Notes: a model not told the origin generated them from the sequence alone. Shown: positions 8,523-19,475, numbered from the stretch's first letter. The stretch is 64,000 nt of DNA from Sulfuricurvum sp. (GCA_030692765.1 JAUYUB010000001.1:1-64000), one strand, 5' to 3'. A program made the numbers and translations.

Positions 8523-9420
8523 GTACATATTCCCTTACGGTCTCAATTAATTCAGGATTCAACACAAGCGTTAGATCCAATAAAGATATGGGTAGGTTAA
8601 AAGGCGCTATTTTAACAAAGTCTTTCTGAGTAACAAGCAAACTCGTGGCTCCTGTTTGTCTCAAAATGGCTTCCAATTCCTCTTTTGTAAAGAAATGGTG
8701 ATCTTCAAAATAGATTTTAGCTGTTACTTCAGGTAAATAGGCATCAAGACGCTTCGGACGTGCGATGGCTGTCACCAGCACCATTTTTTGCGTTGGATTA
8801 TCTACACGAACTTGGCGAGAGAAAGAACGGTTTTCCTCCACCATAACCACCTTTTTCCCGTTCCATAAACGCTCACGGTACGGTCCGCTGGGAAGACAAA
8901 AGGAATTTGGCGTCTGGACACCGATCACTAAATCCAGTTTTTTAATCGAGTGTTTTCCATAACCGTCATCGAGAAAAACCACTTCGCATCCATAAGATTT
9001 TGCCATTTCGATGGCTGCATCACGTTTTTTACTCACGATCACAACGGCATGAGACAGATTTGTAGCGTACAGCATGGCCTCATCACCGCTTTGAGACACA
9101 TCGCACACAATACCGCGCTCATCTCTCACCACAACCAACCCTTGGCTCGCTCTACCATAACCGCGCAAGACAATCGCCGGTTTTACAAAATAAGTGGACA
9201 ACGCGCTGACCAAAGGGGTCTTTCCGCTTCCGCCTACTGTCAGATTTCCAACGCTCACGACAGGAATTCCATAATCTTTTGGGGTGCTGGACAGATAACG
9301 GATCCACGCTATAAAACAATACAGTAAACTCGATGGGTACAGGAGAAATGAAAGAAGTTTTTGAAAAGGAGAGGGATTATAAAAATACCCCTCTACCCAG
9401 AAGGTGACTAGCTGTTTCAA
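8506..9420 (-). CDS. lpxK: Tetraacyldisaccharide 4'-kinase
   Basis: This 304-residue inner-membrane-associated kinase adds the 4'-phosphate in lipid A synthesis. The N-terminus has a membrane-associating segment (LLSFLLYPSSLLYCFIAWI). The P-loop follows as VGNLTVGGSGKTPLV at about 56-70, and VVFLDDGYGKHSIKK carries the conserved Asp-Asp-Gly. The length fits LpxK. The start overlaps the stop of the DegT-family gene as ATGA, and its end overlaps argB. This argues for one transcript. Confidence 0.93.
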   Translation of the reverse strand: MKQLVTFWVEGYFYNPSPFQKLLSFLLYPSSLLYCFIAWIRYLSSTPKDYGIPVVSVGNLTVGGSGKTPLVSALSTYFVKPAIVLRGYGRASQGLVVVRDERGIVCDVSQSGDEAMLYATNLSHAVVIVSKKRDAAIEMAKSYGCEVVFLDDGYGKHSIKKLDLVIGVQTPNSFCLPSGPYRERLWNGKKVVMVEENRSFSRQVRVDNPTQKMVLVTAIARPKRLDAYLPEVTAKIYFEDHHFFTKEELEAILRQTGATSLLVTQKDFVKIAPFNLPISLLDLTLVLNPELIETVREYVHAKKD

Positions 9421-10535
9421 ACCCGCGTTGAAGCCACTTCTAAAATTGCATCACAGATTTCATTGACTTCATCATCCGATAATGCCGCATAATTAGGTAT
9501 CGACAATACTTGACTGTAATTGCGCAAAGCAATCGGAAAATCATTGATACGCAATGAGTACTTTGATTTATAGTAACTCATCAAATGCAATGGAATGTAA
9601 TGCAAACCCGTTTCAATACCCAAAACAGAGAGCTCACGTGCAAATGAATCTCTATTCTTATCGATTTTCAGGATATAAAGCGAATAGGCATGATCTTGCG
9701 TAACAACAGGAAGCGTAACATGCGGAGCTTCTGCCAGGCGCTCATTAAAAATCTCTGCAATTTCTTTTTGACGTTCAATAATGTCGTCTTGCTTTTCAAG
9801 CTGTACAAAGATCGTTGCAGCGTCCAGCGGACTCATCGTATACTCACTTCCAATATTAGTGACATCATAAACATATCCAAGAGCATCATCATCAACAGTC
9901 AGTGCATGATAACGCAACAATTTTGCCCGCTCGATAATATCTTCATCATCACTTACCAACATTCCGCCATTGCAAACATTACGGCGCAAGTGAGGACTAA
10001 AATCAAAACAGGTGATGTCTGCGCCCGTAGAACCGATCTTTTGCCCTTTATACGTTGCCCCTAGCGCATCAGATGCATCTTCAACTACTTTAACATCATA
10101 GGTTTTTGCGATTTCATACAAACGATCAAGATCAATACTCTGTCCAGCTGAGTGAGAGACGATGACTGCTTTGAGTTTTTTGGATTTATTAATTGATAAA
10201 TAACTTTCCAGCTTATCCAAATCAATAGCATAACTATCAGGATCAATGTCGATAAATGTCGGTTCCGCATCGAAATGACGCACAACCTCAGGAATAGAGG
10301 GAAATGCGTTAATGGAACATAAAACTTTATCTCCGCGTTTTAAATCAATCGCCAGCATCGCCAAATGCAGTGCACTGGTACCATGAGAGGTTGCAAGTGC
10401 ATACGTCGCACCGATGTAGGACTCAAATGCAGACTCTAGATCTTGAACAATATCCGGTGCTTCACCGTCCAATACTTCATCAATTTTTTCACGCTCATCA
10501 CCGCCAACGTCGACTCGATAAAATGGAATACTCAC
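9417..10535 (-). CDS. DegT/DnrJ/EryC1/StrS family protein without the PLP lysine
   Basis: The 372-residue protein aligns along its whole length with sugar aminotransferases of the DegT family: ATSHGTSALHLAML (about 48-61), VVEDASDALGATYKG (150-164) and a C-terminal GLHYIPLHLMSYY. The segment that normally holds the Schiff-base lysine (FHPxKxxTTGEGG) reads DFSPHLRRNVCNGGM at 178-192. It has no lysine. By alignment from the conserved Pro181 the lysine position is Leu183. It is therefore unlikely to act as a normal aminotransferase. The gene sits between nadE and lpxK, overlapping lpxK by 4 nt, so a cell-envelope sugar role is possible but not shown. Confidence 0.85.
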   Translation of the reverse strand: MSIPFYRVDVGGDEREKIDEVLDGEAPDIVQDLESAFESYIGATYALATSHGTSALHLAMLAIDLKRGDKVLCSINAFPSIPEVVRHFDAEPTFIDIDPDSYAIDLDKLESYLSINKSKKLKAVIVSHSAGQSIDLDRLYEIAKTYDVKVVEDASDALGATYKGQKIGSTGADITCFDFSPHLRRNVCNGGMLVSDDEDIIERAKLLRYHALTVDDDALGYVYDVTNIGSEYTMSPLDAATIFVQLEKQDDIIERQKEIAEIFNERLAEAPHVTLPVVTQDHAYSLYILKIDKNRDSFARELSVLGIETGLHYIPLHLMSYYKSKYSLRINDFPIALRNYSQVLSIPNYAALSDDEVNEICDAILEVASTRV

Positions 10536-10545
10536 AGGATGCTCC

Positions 10546-11346
10546 TTATAAAGTTATATCTCTAGGATAATTAAAATCATGATTGATTGTTCGTGATGTC
10601 AACTTTGCAATAATCGGCATCTTACGCTTGAATTGATTTTTGTAAATACGTTCAATCACCATAGTCACCAATTGCGGATCTTCACCCGCGCTAATCAATT
10701 CTTCTTTGGTATGACGCAGTTCAACATACCCTTTTAAAACACGGTCCAAATCAGCATACGCATAGCCGATTTCTGATTCATCACTCTGCCCTGCCCAGAG
10801 ATCTGCCGAGGGAGGCTTGGAAATAATAGAATCATTGACTTCCAAATAGCGAGCCAACTCAAAGACTTCTGTTTTATACAAGTCACCGATAGGATTGATA
10901 GCACTTGCCAAATCACCAAACAGTGTCCCGTATCCAAGCATGAGTTCACTTTTATTGCTCGTTCCTAAAACCAAAGCACCTTCTCGTGCCGATACATCAA
11001 ATAAAGTTGCCATTCGCAGACGGGCAGAAAAATTGCCTATTCTCAAAGGCGACATATCACTCGTTTCACATGCTCGCGACAACGGTTCTATACTGATGGT
11101 TTCACAGCGAATAGAAAATTTATCGCACAAAGCATCTGCATCATCGATGCTATTTTGAGATGAATAATGTGAAGGCAGTTTCACACACAGCAGATTATCA
11201 CCAAAAACTCTTTGTGCCAAAACCGCGACAACCGCTGAATCCAATCCGCCGCTAAGTCCAAGAACGACTTTTTGGATACCTGTCTTTCTCACTTCATCGC
11301 TTAAAAAGTTTTCCAAATGATGACTGATAAGTGCGTATCTATTCAC
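10546..11346 (-). CDS. nadE: NAD+ synthase, ammonia-dependent type
   Basis: This 266-residue synthetase amidates deamido-NAD with ATP. The ATP-pyrophosphatase loop GLSGGLDSAVVAVLAQ is at about 29-44. GTSNKSELMLGYGTLFGD and the LPPSADLW-like KPPSADLWAGQSDESEIG are NadE signatures. It lacks the N-terminal nitrilase domain, so it should use free ammonia. It is the first gene of a minus-strand unit continuing into the DegT-family gene 10 nt later. About 200 nt of AT-rich divergent promoter region separate it from fliL. Confidence 0.95.
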   Translation of the reverse strand: MNRYALISHHLENFLSDEVRKTGIQKVVLGLSGGLDSAVVAVLAQRVFGDNLLCVKLPSHYSSQNSIDDADALCDKFSIRCETISIEPLSRACETSDMSPLRIGNFSARLRMATLFDVSAREGALVLGTSNKSELMLGYGTLFGDLASAINPIGDLYKTEVFELARYLEVNDSIISKPPSADLWAGQSDESEIGYAYADLDRVLKGYVELRHTKEELISAGEDPQLVTMVIERIYKNQFKRKMPIIAKLTSRTINHDFNYPRDITL

Positions 11347-11509
11347 ATCAAAACCTTACTAATTTATAAACGTTTTGTATTATAACTAATATTTTGCATT
11401 AAGTTGTTAACAATCTCAAATGCCAAGTTTATTTTCATTATTTGGACACAATTACATGTTATAAAATTATCTAAAAATGAACAATTACAAATTTTCATCA
11501 CTATCTTGC

Positions 11510-11547
11510 TACAATATAAACAATTATTTTTAAATCAGGAGTAGTAA
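11510..11547 (+). promoter_or_regulatory. Probable extended -10 promoter and ribosome site of fliL
   Basis: TGCTACAAT reads as an extended -10 element about 30 nt before the fliL ATG. It is followed by CAGGAG 7 nt upstream of the start. No good -35 element is seen, which is usual in this phylum. I see no sigma-54 or sigma-28 consensus in the gap. Confidence 0.4.
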
Positions 11548-12114
11548 ATGGCTGGAAAAGAAAACGAAAATAAAGAAAATGCCCCTGAGGGTGAAGAAAA
11601 GAAAAAATCAGGAAATATGCTTCTAATTATCATCGTTGTTGTTTTGGTACTTATTCTAGTCATAGGTGGTGTTATTTTTGCATTAATGTCGGGTAACCAC
11701 GAAGCAGAAGCCGGATCAGAAGGTTCAGTACACAAAGAGGCACCTGCCCATGGTGAAGAAGCACCAGCCGAGGGTGAATCAGCAGGAAGTCATGAAAAAA
11801 TTTCAACAGAAGTAGGAATCATGTTTCCACTCGATTTATTTACCGTCAATCTCCTTTCCGAAAGCGGCAGACGCTACTTAAAAGTTGAAATGAACCTCGA
11901 ACTCGAAGGTGAAGAACTCGCTGTCGAACTCGAAAGTAAAAAGCCGGTATTGAGAGATGTGATTATCCGAATACTTTCAGGAAAATCACTCGAAGAAGTC
12001 TCCACCATAAAAGGTAAAGAAACACTCAAAGAGGAGATCGTGAACGATCTCAATCAGCGCGTTAAAGACGGAAAGATCAAAAACGTCTACTTCACCGATT
12101 TCGTAGTTCAATAA
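11548..12114 (+). CDS. fliL: Flagellar basal-body-associated protein FliL
   Basis: This 188-residue single-pass inner-membrane protein supports torque generation at the flagellar stator ring. A charged cytoplasmic N-terminus (1-27) precedes one membrane helix (about 29-50, a run of Leu/Ile/Val ending FALM). A Glu/Ala/Gly-rich linker follows. The periplasmic FliL domain begins near FPLDLFTVNL and contains RRYLKVEMNLELEG and VRDVIIRILS-like LRDVIIRILSGKS. The last residues VYFTDFVVQ match the typical FliL end. It lies 7 nt before acpS, an arrangement also known in Campylobacter jejuni. Confidence 0.95.
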   Translation: MAGKENENKENAPEGEEKKKSGNMLLIIIVVVLVLILVIGGVIFALMSGNHEAEAGSEGSVHKEAPAHGEEAPAEGESAGSHEKISTEVGIMFPLDLFTVNLLSESGRRYLKVEMNLELEGEELAVELESKKPVLRDVIIRILSGKSLEEVSTIKGKETLKEEIVNDLNQRVKDGKIKNVYFTDFVVQ

Positions 12115-12121
12115 ACTGCCT

Positions 12122-12487
12122 ATGATCGGTATCGATCTCATTAAAATCGATCGGATGAAACGCCTTATAGAGCGTTTCGGTGATCGTGGACTGCAAAAAT
12201 TTCTCTCTCCTGACGAAATGCTACTTATTAAGAGTCCTCGTAATGCTGCTGGTTTTTGGGCAGCCAAAGAGGCCTGCGCAAAGGCGCTTGGATGTGGAAT
12301 CGGAAGTGAGTGCGGATTTCACGATATTACCCTGACCAAAACAGATAAAGGGGCTCCACAACTCACACTGAGCGCCAAGGTTCAAGAACACTTCAACATC
12401 AGCCATACCTCCGTATCAATCACTCATGATGGCGACTATGCCATCGCTGTAGTAGCATTAGAATTAAATATAAAAGGAAAACAGTGA
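12122..12487 (+). CDS. acpS: Holo-[acyl-carrier-protein] synthase
   Basis: The 121-residue enzyme transfers phosphopantetheine from CoA to the acyl carrier protein. The Mg-binding Asp is in MIGIDLIKIDR at the N-terminus, and the Glu in FWAAKEACAKALG (about 41-53). The C-terminal VSITHDGDYAIAVV matches the family. It follows fliL by 7 nt. Its TGA overlaps the GTG start of the next gene. Confidence 0.95.
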   Translation: MIGIDLIKIDRMKRLIERFGDRGLQKFLSPDEMLLIKSPRNAAGFWAAKEACAKALGCGIGSECGFHDITLTKTDKGAPQLTLSAKVQEHFNISHTSVSITHDGDYAIAVVALELNIKGKQ

Positions 12488-13050
12488 GTATTCAAAAAAT
12501 ACTAGTCGATCGAAGCAACCATCAGTGTGAACTGTGTGCTTCAACAGAGAATCTAGACGTTCTTAATATCGGTGATGGAAGTATCGAACAATCTCTTTAT
12601 GCGTGTGATGTCTGCCGTACCCAAATTGCACATCCCGAGACTCTGGACCCCAACCACTGGCGCTGTCTAAACGACAGTATGTGGAGTGAGACACCTGCCG
12701 TACAAGTAATATCATACCGACTGCTCCAAGCACTTGGTAACCAAGAGCTGCTGGACATGATATATCTCGAAAATGACATCAAAGCATGGGCGGACTCAGT
12801 GACATTAAGCACAAACAGTACCGAAGAAGCTGGGGTCGTCATTCACCGTGACAGCAATGGCACTGTATTAGCAGAAGGCGACACCGTAACGCTGATCAAA
12901 GACCTCGACGTCAAAGGGGCAGGATTTACCGCAAAACGCGGTACCATCGTCAAAAATATCCATCTGACCGACGATGCAAAATTTATCGAAGGAAAAATAA
13001 ACGGAACCCAAATCGTTTTAGTCTCCGCCTATATGAAAAAGTCTTTATAG
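12484..13050 (+). CDS. PhnA/YjdM-like zinc-ribbon protein
   Basis: The 188-residue product starts with GTG overlapping the acpS stop (GTGA). Residues 10-45 form a zinc ribbon (CELC near 15 and CDVC near 39). The C-terminal 75 residues are the PhnA domain (DSNGTVLAEGDTVTLIKDLDVKGA, split here as two recognisable halves DSNGTVLAEGDTV and LIKDLDVKGAG). PhnA was named for alkylphosphonate use, but the E. coli protein is not needed for that and its role is unclear. The middle segment with WSETPAVQVISYRLL is longer than in E. coli PhnA, as in many marine and epsilon-type homologues. Confidence 0.85.
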   Translation: MSIQKILVDRSNHQCELCASTENLDVLNIGDGSIEQSLYACDVCRTQIAHPETLDPNHWRCLNDSMWSETPAVQVISYRLLQALGNQELLDMIYLENDIKAWADSVTLSTNSTEEAGVVIHRDSNGTVLAEGDTVTLIKDLDVKGAGFTAKRGTIVKNIHLTDDAKFIEGKINGTQIVLVSAYMKKSL

Positions 13051-13058
13051 ACCTAAAT

Positions 13059-15278
<2,220 letters not shown>

Positions 15279-15314
15279 TTACCAATAAACTTAAATAACA
15301 ATAACTTTTCTTTG

Positions 15315-16484
15315 TTATAGTCCAGGAATACGGGGGACAAATTTCATCTTAGTCCATTTATAATACCAGCCCCACGCGATCTTCATCCAATGACCCACAA
15401 TAGGCATAGGGATCAATAACGCTTTGGTATCATTTCGATACACAAATCCTGCACCATTGCCCATGTCCATCAGACATAAAATCGTCAAATGCTCTTGGTA
15501 CCCTTTTGGTACAGCATTTTTTAGACCCAATGCTATCGCGCTGTTATGCGCACTGTTTCGCGCCATTACTTCGGCGATGTGACCTTGCTTGGCTTTCCAA
15601 TCGGGGCCTTGGAGCGCTGCGACATCACCTATTGCATACCATCCCTCAATTCCCTCAATTTGGCAATAATCATCGATACGAATAAATCCTGCCTCATTTT
15701 GAGGCAGATCGCTTGATTTGATAATAGGATGACCATCACCTGCGGGAATGAACATCACAAGATCCGCTTCCAAAAAGCTCTCATCCTCAAACCTAACACC
15801 ATTGGCTTCAAATTCGGTAATTTTTTGACCGAATCTGGTGGCAATTTTGTCACGCTTGAACATCTCTCCCATCATAGAAAGTGCTTTCTCTCCCATACGT
15901 GCACCCGGCTGTGGCATCGGAGTAAAAAATGTCAGTTCAAATCGATCACGAATCCCCTTTGTGACCAGCATATGGTGAAGGTTAAAGAGCAGCTCAAATC
16001 CGGGACCGCCTCGTACACCGCTGCTGTCTTTTGGGTTTCCGCCAAAACCAAGCGCTATCTTTCCGCTACCCTTAGCAATAAGTTCATCAATACGCTCTTT
16101 GAGCAATACCGATTGCTCAGGTTCGCCGCAAATGGAGAGGCTATGCTCGAGCCCCTCGTGTTTCATTTTGCCTGATCCCATAGCAATAACGAGGTGTTCA
16201 GCGTTGCGAATTCCGCCGTTTTGCAGAGTAATACTTTTTTCTGTAGCGTTTATCTCAACAACACCATCATGGATAAAGGTAAATCCATGACGGCTTGCCA
16301 GTTTTGCAATCGACATTTTGGTATTTTCAAAAGTGCTCGTCCCGACAGGAATCCAAATCGAAATCGGATAGATAAAGAGATAGTCTCTAGGAGAAATCAA
16401 CTCAACCTTAAATCCCTCTTTTCGATAATAAATAGCTGCTTCTATGGCGGCAAAACCGCCACCTAGGATTAAAACACTCTGCAC
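15315..16484 (-). CDS. SQR-like NAD(P)/FAD-dependent oxidoreductase
   Basis: The 389-residue flavoprotein begins with a Rossmann motif (LILGGGFAAIEAA, about 5-17) and has the second FAD motif GWYAIGDVAA (281-290). The C-terminus, ending WGWYYKWTKMKFVPRIPGL, is amphipathic and suits attachment to the membrane face. Overall it resembles sulfide:quinone oxidoreductases and type II NADH dehydrogenases. Cys119 and Cys337 correspond in place to two SQR cysteines. The third, usually just before GPxxE, is missing: the segment reads GVRGGPGFELL (156-166). A canonical SQR mechanism is thus doubtful. It is followed by katG on the same strand. Confidence 0.75.
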   Translation of the reverse strand: MQSVLILGGGFAAIEAAIYYRKEGFKVELISPRDYLFIYPISIWIPVGTSTFENTKMSIAKLASRHGFTFIHDGVVEINATEKSITLQNGGIRNAEHLVIAMGSGKMKHEGLEHSLSICGEPEQSVLLKERIDELIAKGSGKIALGFGGNPKDSSGVRGGPGFELLFNLHHMLVTKGIRDRFELTFFTPMPQPGARMGEKALSMMGEMFKRDKIATRFGQKITEFEANGVRFEDESFLEADLVMFIPAGDGHPIIKSSDLPQNEAGFIRIDDYCQIEGIEGWYAIGDVAALQGPDWKAKQGHIAEVMARNSAHNSAIALGLKNAVPKGYQEHLTILCLMDMGNGAGFVYRNDTKALLIPMPIVGHWMKIAWGWYYKWTKMKFVPRIPGL

Positions 16485-16523
16485 TCACACTCTCCACTGA
16501 TTCTTAATAACATAATATAGCAT

Positions 16524-16553
16524 TATTTTAATTATAAATCTATAATTAAAATA
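16524..16553. promoter_or_regulatory. 13-bp perfect palindrome upstream of the SQR-like gene
   Basis: TATTTTAATTATA and TATAATTAAAATA form perfect 13-bp arms around a 4-nt spacer (AATC). It lies 12 nt beyond the stop of the HD-GYP gene and 40 nt before the SQR-like start, just upstream of a possible -10 (TATATT at about 16513-16518, read on the minus strand). It could be an operator resembling Fur/PerR-type AT-rich boxes, or a terminator hairpin of the HD-GYP operon. The lack of a GC stem makes an operator more likely. Confidence 0.5.
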
Positions 16554-16565
16554 GCTGAAGTAATG

Positions 16566-18095
16566 TTATATTACGTCTTTTAGACGATCTCGAATTACTA
16601 AGAATTCATCCAAATGGCCAAAAAAGATATCGATCAGTTTTGGATCAAAATGTTTGCCTCTCTCTTCTTTAAAAAAAGTAAATATACGTTCATCATCCCA
16701 CGCTTTTTTATACACACGGTCACTTCCAAGTGCATCAAAAACATCGGCCAAGGCCGTAATACGGCCATAGATATGAATATCTTCGCCGCTAAGGCCTCTT
16801 GGATATCCGCTTCCATCCCATTTCTCATGATGTTCATACGCAACGGTAGCCGCCATTTTGAGTAACGTTCGCTGCGAATTTTTAAGCATATCAAATCCAA
16901 GTGCCGCGTGCGTATCCATAATTTTTCGCTCTTCCTCATCAAATCGACCCGGCTTGTTTAGCACGGCATCGGGAATGGCTACTTTTCCAATATCGTGCAT
17001 CGGGGAAGCTTGTTTGAGCATTTCCGATTCGTCTTCATCCAACCCATAATGCAGTGCAAGTAATTTAGTGTATTCCGCAACCCTCTTGACATGATTTCCC
17101 GTCTCTTTGGATCGGCTCTCACCGATAGACCCCATCGTGAAAACAACCTCGCGCTGCGTATCTTCGATCTCGGTATTGAGCGCCGTAATTTCCTCCAGCG
17201 CGCGATCCATACCCCCGATCATCGTATTAAATGCATCGGAAAGTTGTCCTACCTCATCGTCTCGATCTACAGTGACTTTTTGCGTGTAGTCTTGAGTTCG
17301 GGTTATCTCCTTAGCAACATTTGAGAGGCTGATAACGGGACGAATAAGCAAAGTCGCAATGTAATAGGCGGCTGACGCGATAACCAGGGTTCCTGCAAGC
17401 AGCATGATGATAAACCACTTCTCATATTTATACAGGAGATGATAGGCGAACTCTTTTTTCTCTTCAAGAACGATCGTGGTATCTGTCTTATTTCCTAACT
17501 TTCGGGTAACTTTTAACGACTCTTTAAAAACACTGGGTCGCAGATGGATGCTTCCATCATGATGAACAACATAATAATGACGTTCCGGAGAGTTTGAAAA
17601 AAACGGTTTAAAGTTTTCCATTGGGTAGGTCAACACCAACTGACCGATTTTCTGCTGCGTCAAGCTCGATATTACGGGAACACTCAAAAATGTTTCCTTT
17701 TCTTGCTTTTTGAAAATCGGAGTAAAATTTTTAGAAATGGTAGTAAAATCACTGGATGCGACAATCATATTCTTTTGATCTACCACATAAAAATTACCTA
17801 TCATTTTCATGTCGAATTTTTTTGTTGATAACAGCGTTCCGATACGCTTATCCAAATCATTTGTATAGAGGTCATTCATTACATCAGATTTGGCCATAAA
17901 TTCCATATCTTTTTTAAGAGTGGCAAAGTGCTGATCCACACGTTGCACCGTTAGATCCAGTTGGGTATTCATCTCTCTGGTGACTGCATCATACTGCTCC
18001 GTACGAAACGAACTGCCTAGAAAGATCATCGTAAGGGCATACGGAACGAGACTGAGCGCTAAAAAAAGGAGAATCGCTTTAAGTCTAAAACTCAT
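16566..18095 (-). CDS. Membrane HD-GYP cyclic-di-GMP phosphodiesterase with HAMP domain
   Basis: The 509-residue receptor has a membrane helix at about 5-27, a periplasmic sensor (28-225) with PAS-like cache features (GNFYVVDQKNMIVASS), a second helix (228-250), a HAMP domain (250-305) and an HD-GYP domain (320-505). The catalytic HD is at 367-368 (PMHDIGK) and the GYP at 430-432 (WDGSGYPRG), with the other metal-binding His residues in YEHHEKW. It should hydrolyse c-di-GMP. Its start overlaps the binding-protein gene upstream by 11 nt. This suggests that the periplasmic protein and the sensor work together. Confidence 0.92.
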   Translation of the reverse strand: MSFRLKAILLFLALSLVPYALTMIFLGSSFRTEQYDAVTREMNTQLDLTVQRVDQHFATLKKDMEFMAKSDVMNDLYTNDLDKRIGTLLSTKKFDMKMIGNFYVVDQKNMIVASSDFTTISKNFTPIFKKQEKETFLSVPVISSLTQQKIGQLVLTYPMENFKPFFSNSPERHYYVVHHDGSIHLRPSVFKESLKVTRKLGNKTDTTIVLEEKKEFAYHLLYKYEKWFIIMLLAGTLVIASAAYYIATLLIRPVISLSNVAKEITRTQDYTQKVTVDRDDEVGQLSDAFNTMIGGMDRALEEITALNTEIEDTQREVVFTMGSIGESRSKETGNHVKRVAEYTKLLALHYGLDEDESEMLKQASPMHDIGKVAIPDAVLNKPGRFDEEERKIMDTHAALGFDMLKNSQRTLLKMAATVAYEHHEKWDGSGYPRGLSGEDIHIYGRITALADVFDALGSDRVYKKAWDDERIFTFFKEERGKHFDPKLIDIFFGHLDEFLVIRDRLKDVI

Positions 18096-18486
18096 AAACA
18101 GCCTTTACCGTCTTATCCACCATTGAAGAGGGGACATAGCCAATTGAACCTTCTACAGTTTGTACAAATACTTTTATCGATTCAAATGAACCCTGTGTCA
18201 ATGGAGGCGATACCCCCTCATAATGCTTTTTCACCCAATAGTTATTCAAATGTTCCCGATCCATCCCCAATACTGTGAACTCAAATAAACCGCGCGATTC
18301 ATGCTGTCCAAGCAAGTTTAGAGGAATCACCCGCTGACTTCCAACCGTATGGCGTTTTTGCAAAAAGATCTCTTTTACCTGCTGCATCGACAAGGTCCCT
18401 AAATCGCTTTTTTTTGAAACAATCAATGTGTACTGTGATCCCATGAGTGTTACGGAAAGTCCGATGGCAATCATAAGCGCTTTCAT
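18085..18486 (-). CDS. Small periplasmic PstS-like substrate-binding protein
   Basis: The 133-residue product has a signal peptide (MKALMIAIGLSVTLMGSQYT) and one PBP-like half: LGTLSMQQVKEIFLQKRHTV, VIPLNLLGQHESRGLFEFTVL, the YWVKKHYEGVSPP helix and GSIGYVPSSMVD. The last motif resembles the GAIGYV of phosphate-binding PstS proteins. It is much shorter than a full PstS (about 300 residues), so it is not an ordinary transport receptor. It may bind phosphate or another anion and report to the HD-GYP receptor encoded next. It overlaps the porin stop by 1 nt (TAATG). Confidence 0.75.
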   Translation of the reverse strand: MKALMIAIGLSVTLMGSQYTLIVSKKSDLGTLSMQQVKEIFLQKRHTVGSQRVIPLNLLGQHESRGLFEFTVLGMDREHLNNYWVKKHYEGVSPPLTQGSFESIKVFVQTVEGSIGYVPSSMVDKTVKAVYEF

Positions 18487-19475
18487 TAGAAAAGTACCGA
18501 AAACGAAATTAATGCCCGATTTTCATCGTGCTGTGAGTGCCATTGGTACTCGCCTTTTAGGGAGACGCAATACAGCGGTCGATAGCTATATCCCAAGACT
18601 CCGCTATTGTCTTCATACTGTGTATGGTGATCTTTGAAGTGCTCTACACGTGCAATAAAGGCATGTTGCGGTGTATAACGGTACATCCCCTGCGCATAAC
18701 CTGAGAGCGTGTAATCATCCACGTTTTGAGCATAGGTACTCTTGGCAACCAACGCTTCACTCATCACCTGCCACGTCGTGTCATCATATTTTACATTCGC
18801 CTGCACATAGCGGGTTCGCTGATCTCCAACAGCCGTGATATATTCGCCGACACTTCCCCCTGCTGCCCAATCGTTTGATATCTCTTTTTCGACTGCGAGT
18901 CCGAAGAAATGGGTATTGGGAATATTGATATAACCTTGATCCAAATCTCGATTCTTCTGTCCAAAAAGGTGATAACTCGTAGCTTCCATCCCTGGAATAA
19001 AGCCATTGATATCAATACCGGTCAAGAATTTTGGAAAAAGGAGCTTGCTGTACAGAGGATTAGAACTCGAATCACGCAAAACATTAATCGGCTCTTTATT
19101 CCAGTAGCCTACAGGTGTTATTTGTTTTCCAAAACGGATATTGTACGCATCCGAGAGCCAAAGATCACCAAATAGACGCTCTATATGAAACTTACGGTCT
19201 CCACTCTCTTCCCCATTAGTAAAATTTTTACTGTAAAAACCCACCGCTTCAAGTTCTACCAAGTAGGAAAACATAGGATTGATATCCCCATATGCCATAA
19301 CGGCAACATCATCCAATCTTGCAGTATCTTGACTTTCCTGCATCGTAAAATCACTCGAAAAATAGCCGCCGATATTGAGTATATCATCCACATGATAGCC
19401 CTGACCCAATACATAAGGCTCAGCGTGCAACGATACGGCCAACAGAACCGATAACCCTAATGCGTGAAGTCTCAT
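18486..19475 (-). CDS. Outer-membrane beta-barrel porin-like protein
   Basis: The 329-residue protein has a signal peptide ending LHA (about residue 18) and alternating hydrophobic strands with many aromatic residues through the rest. It ends with phenylalanine (ALISFSVLF), the usual signal for outer-membrane assembly. It resembles phosphate-type or general porins of proteobacteria (GKQITPVGYWNKEP). It is first in an operon with a PstS-like protein and an HD-GYP receptor. The substrate is unknown; an anion such as phosphate is a guess from the partner gene. Confidence 0.75.
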   Translation of the reverse strand: MRLHALGLSVLLAVSLHAEPYVLGQGYHVDDILNIGGYFSSDFTMQESQDTARLDDVAVMAYGDINPMFSYLVELEAVGFYSKNFTNGEESGDRKFHIERLFGDLWLSDAYNIRFGKQITPVGYWNKEPINVLRDSSSNPLYSKLLFPKFLTGIDINGFIPGMEATSYHLFGQKNRDLDQGYINIPNTHFFGLAVEKEISNDWAAGGSVGEYITAVGDQRTRYVQANVKYDDTTWQVMSEALVAKSTYAQNVDDYTLSGYAQGMYRYTPQHAFIARVEHFKDHHTQYEDNSGVLGYSYRPLYCVSLKGEYQWHSQHDENRALISFSVLF

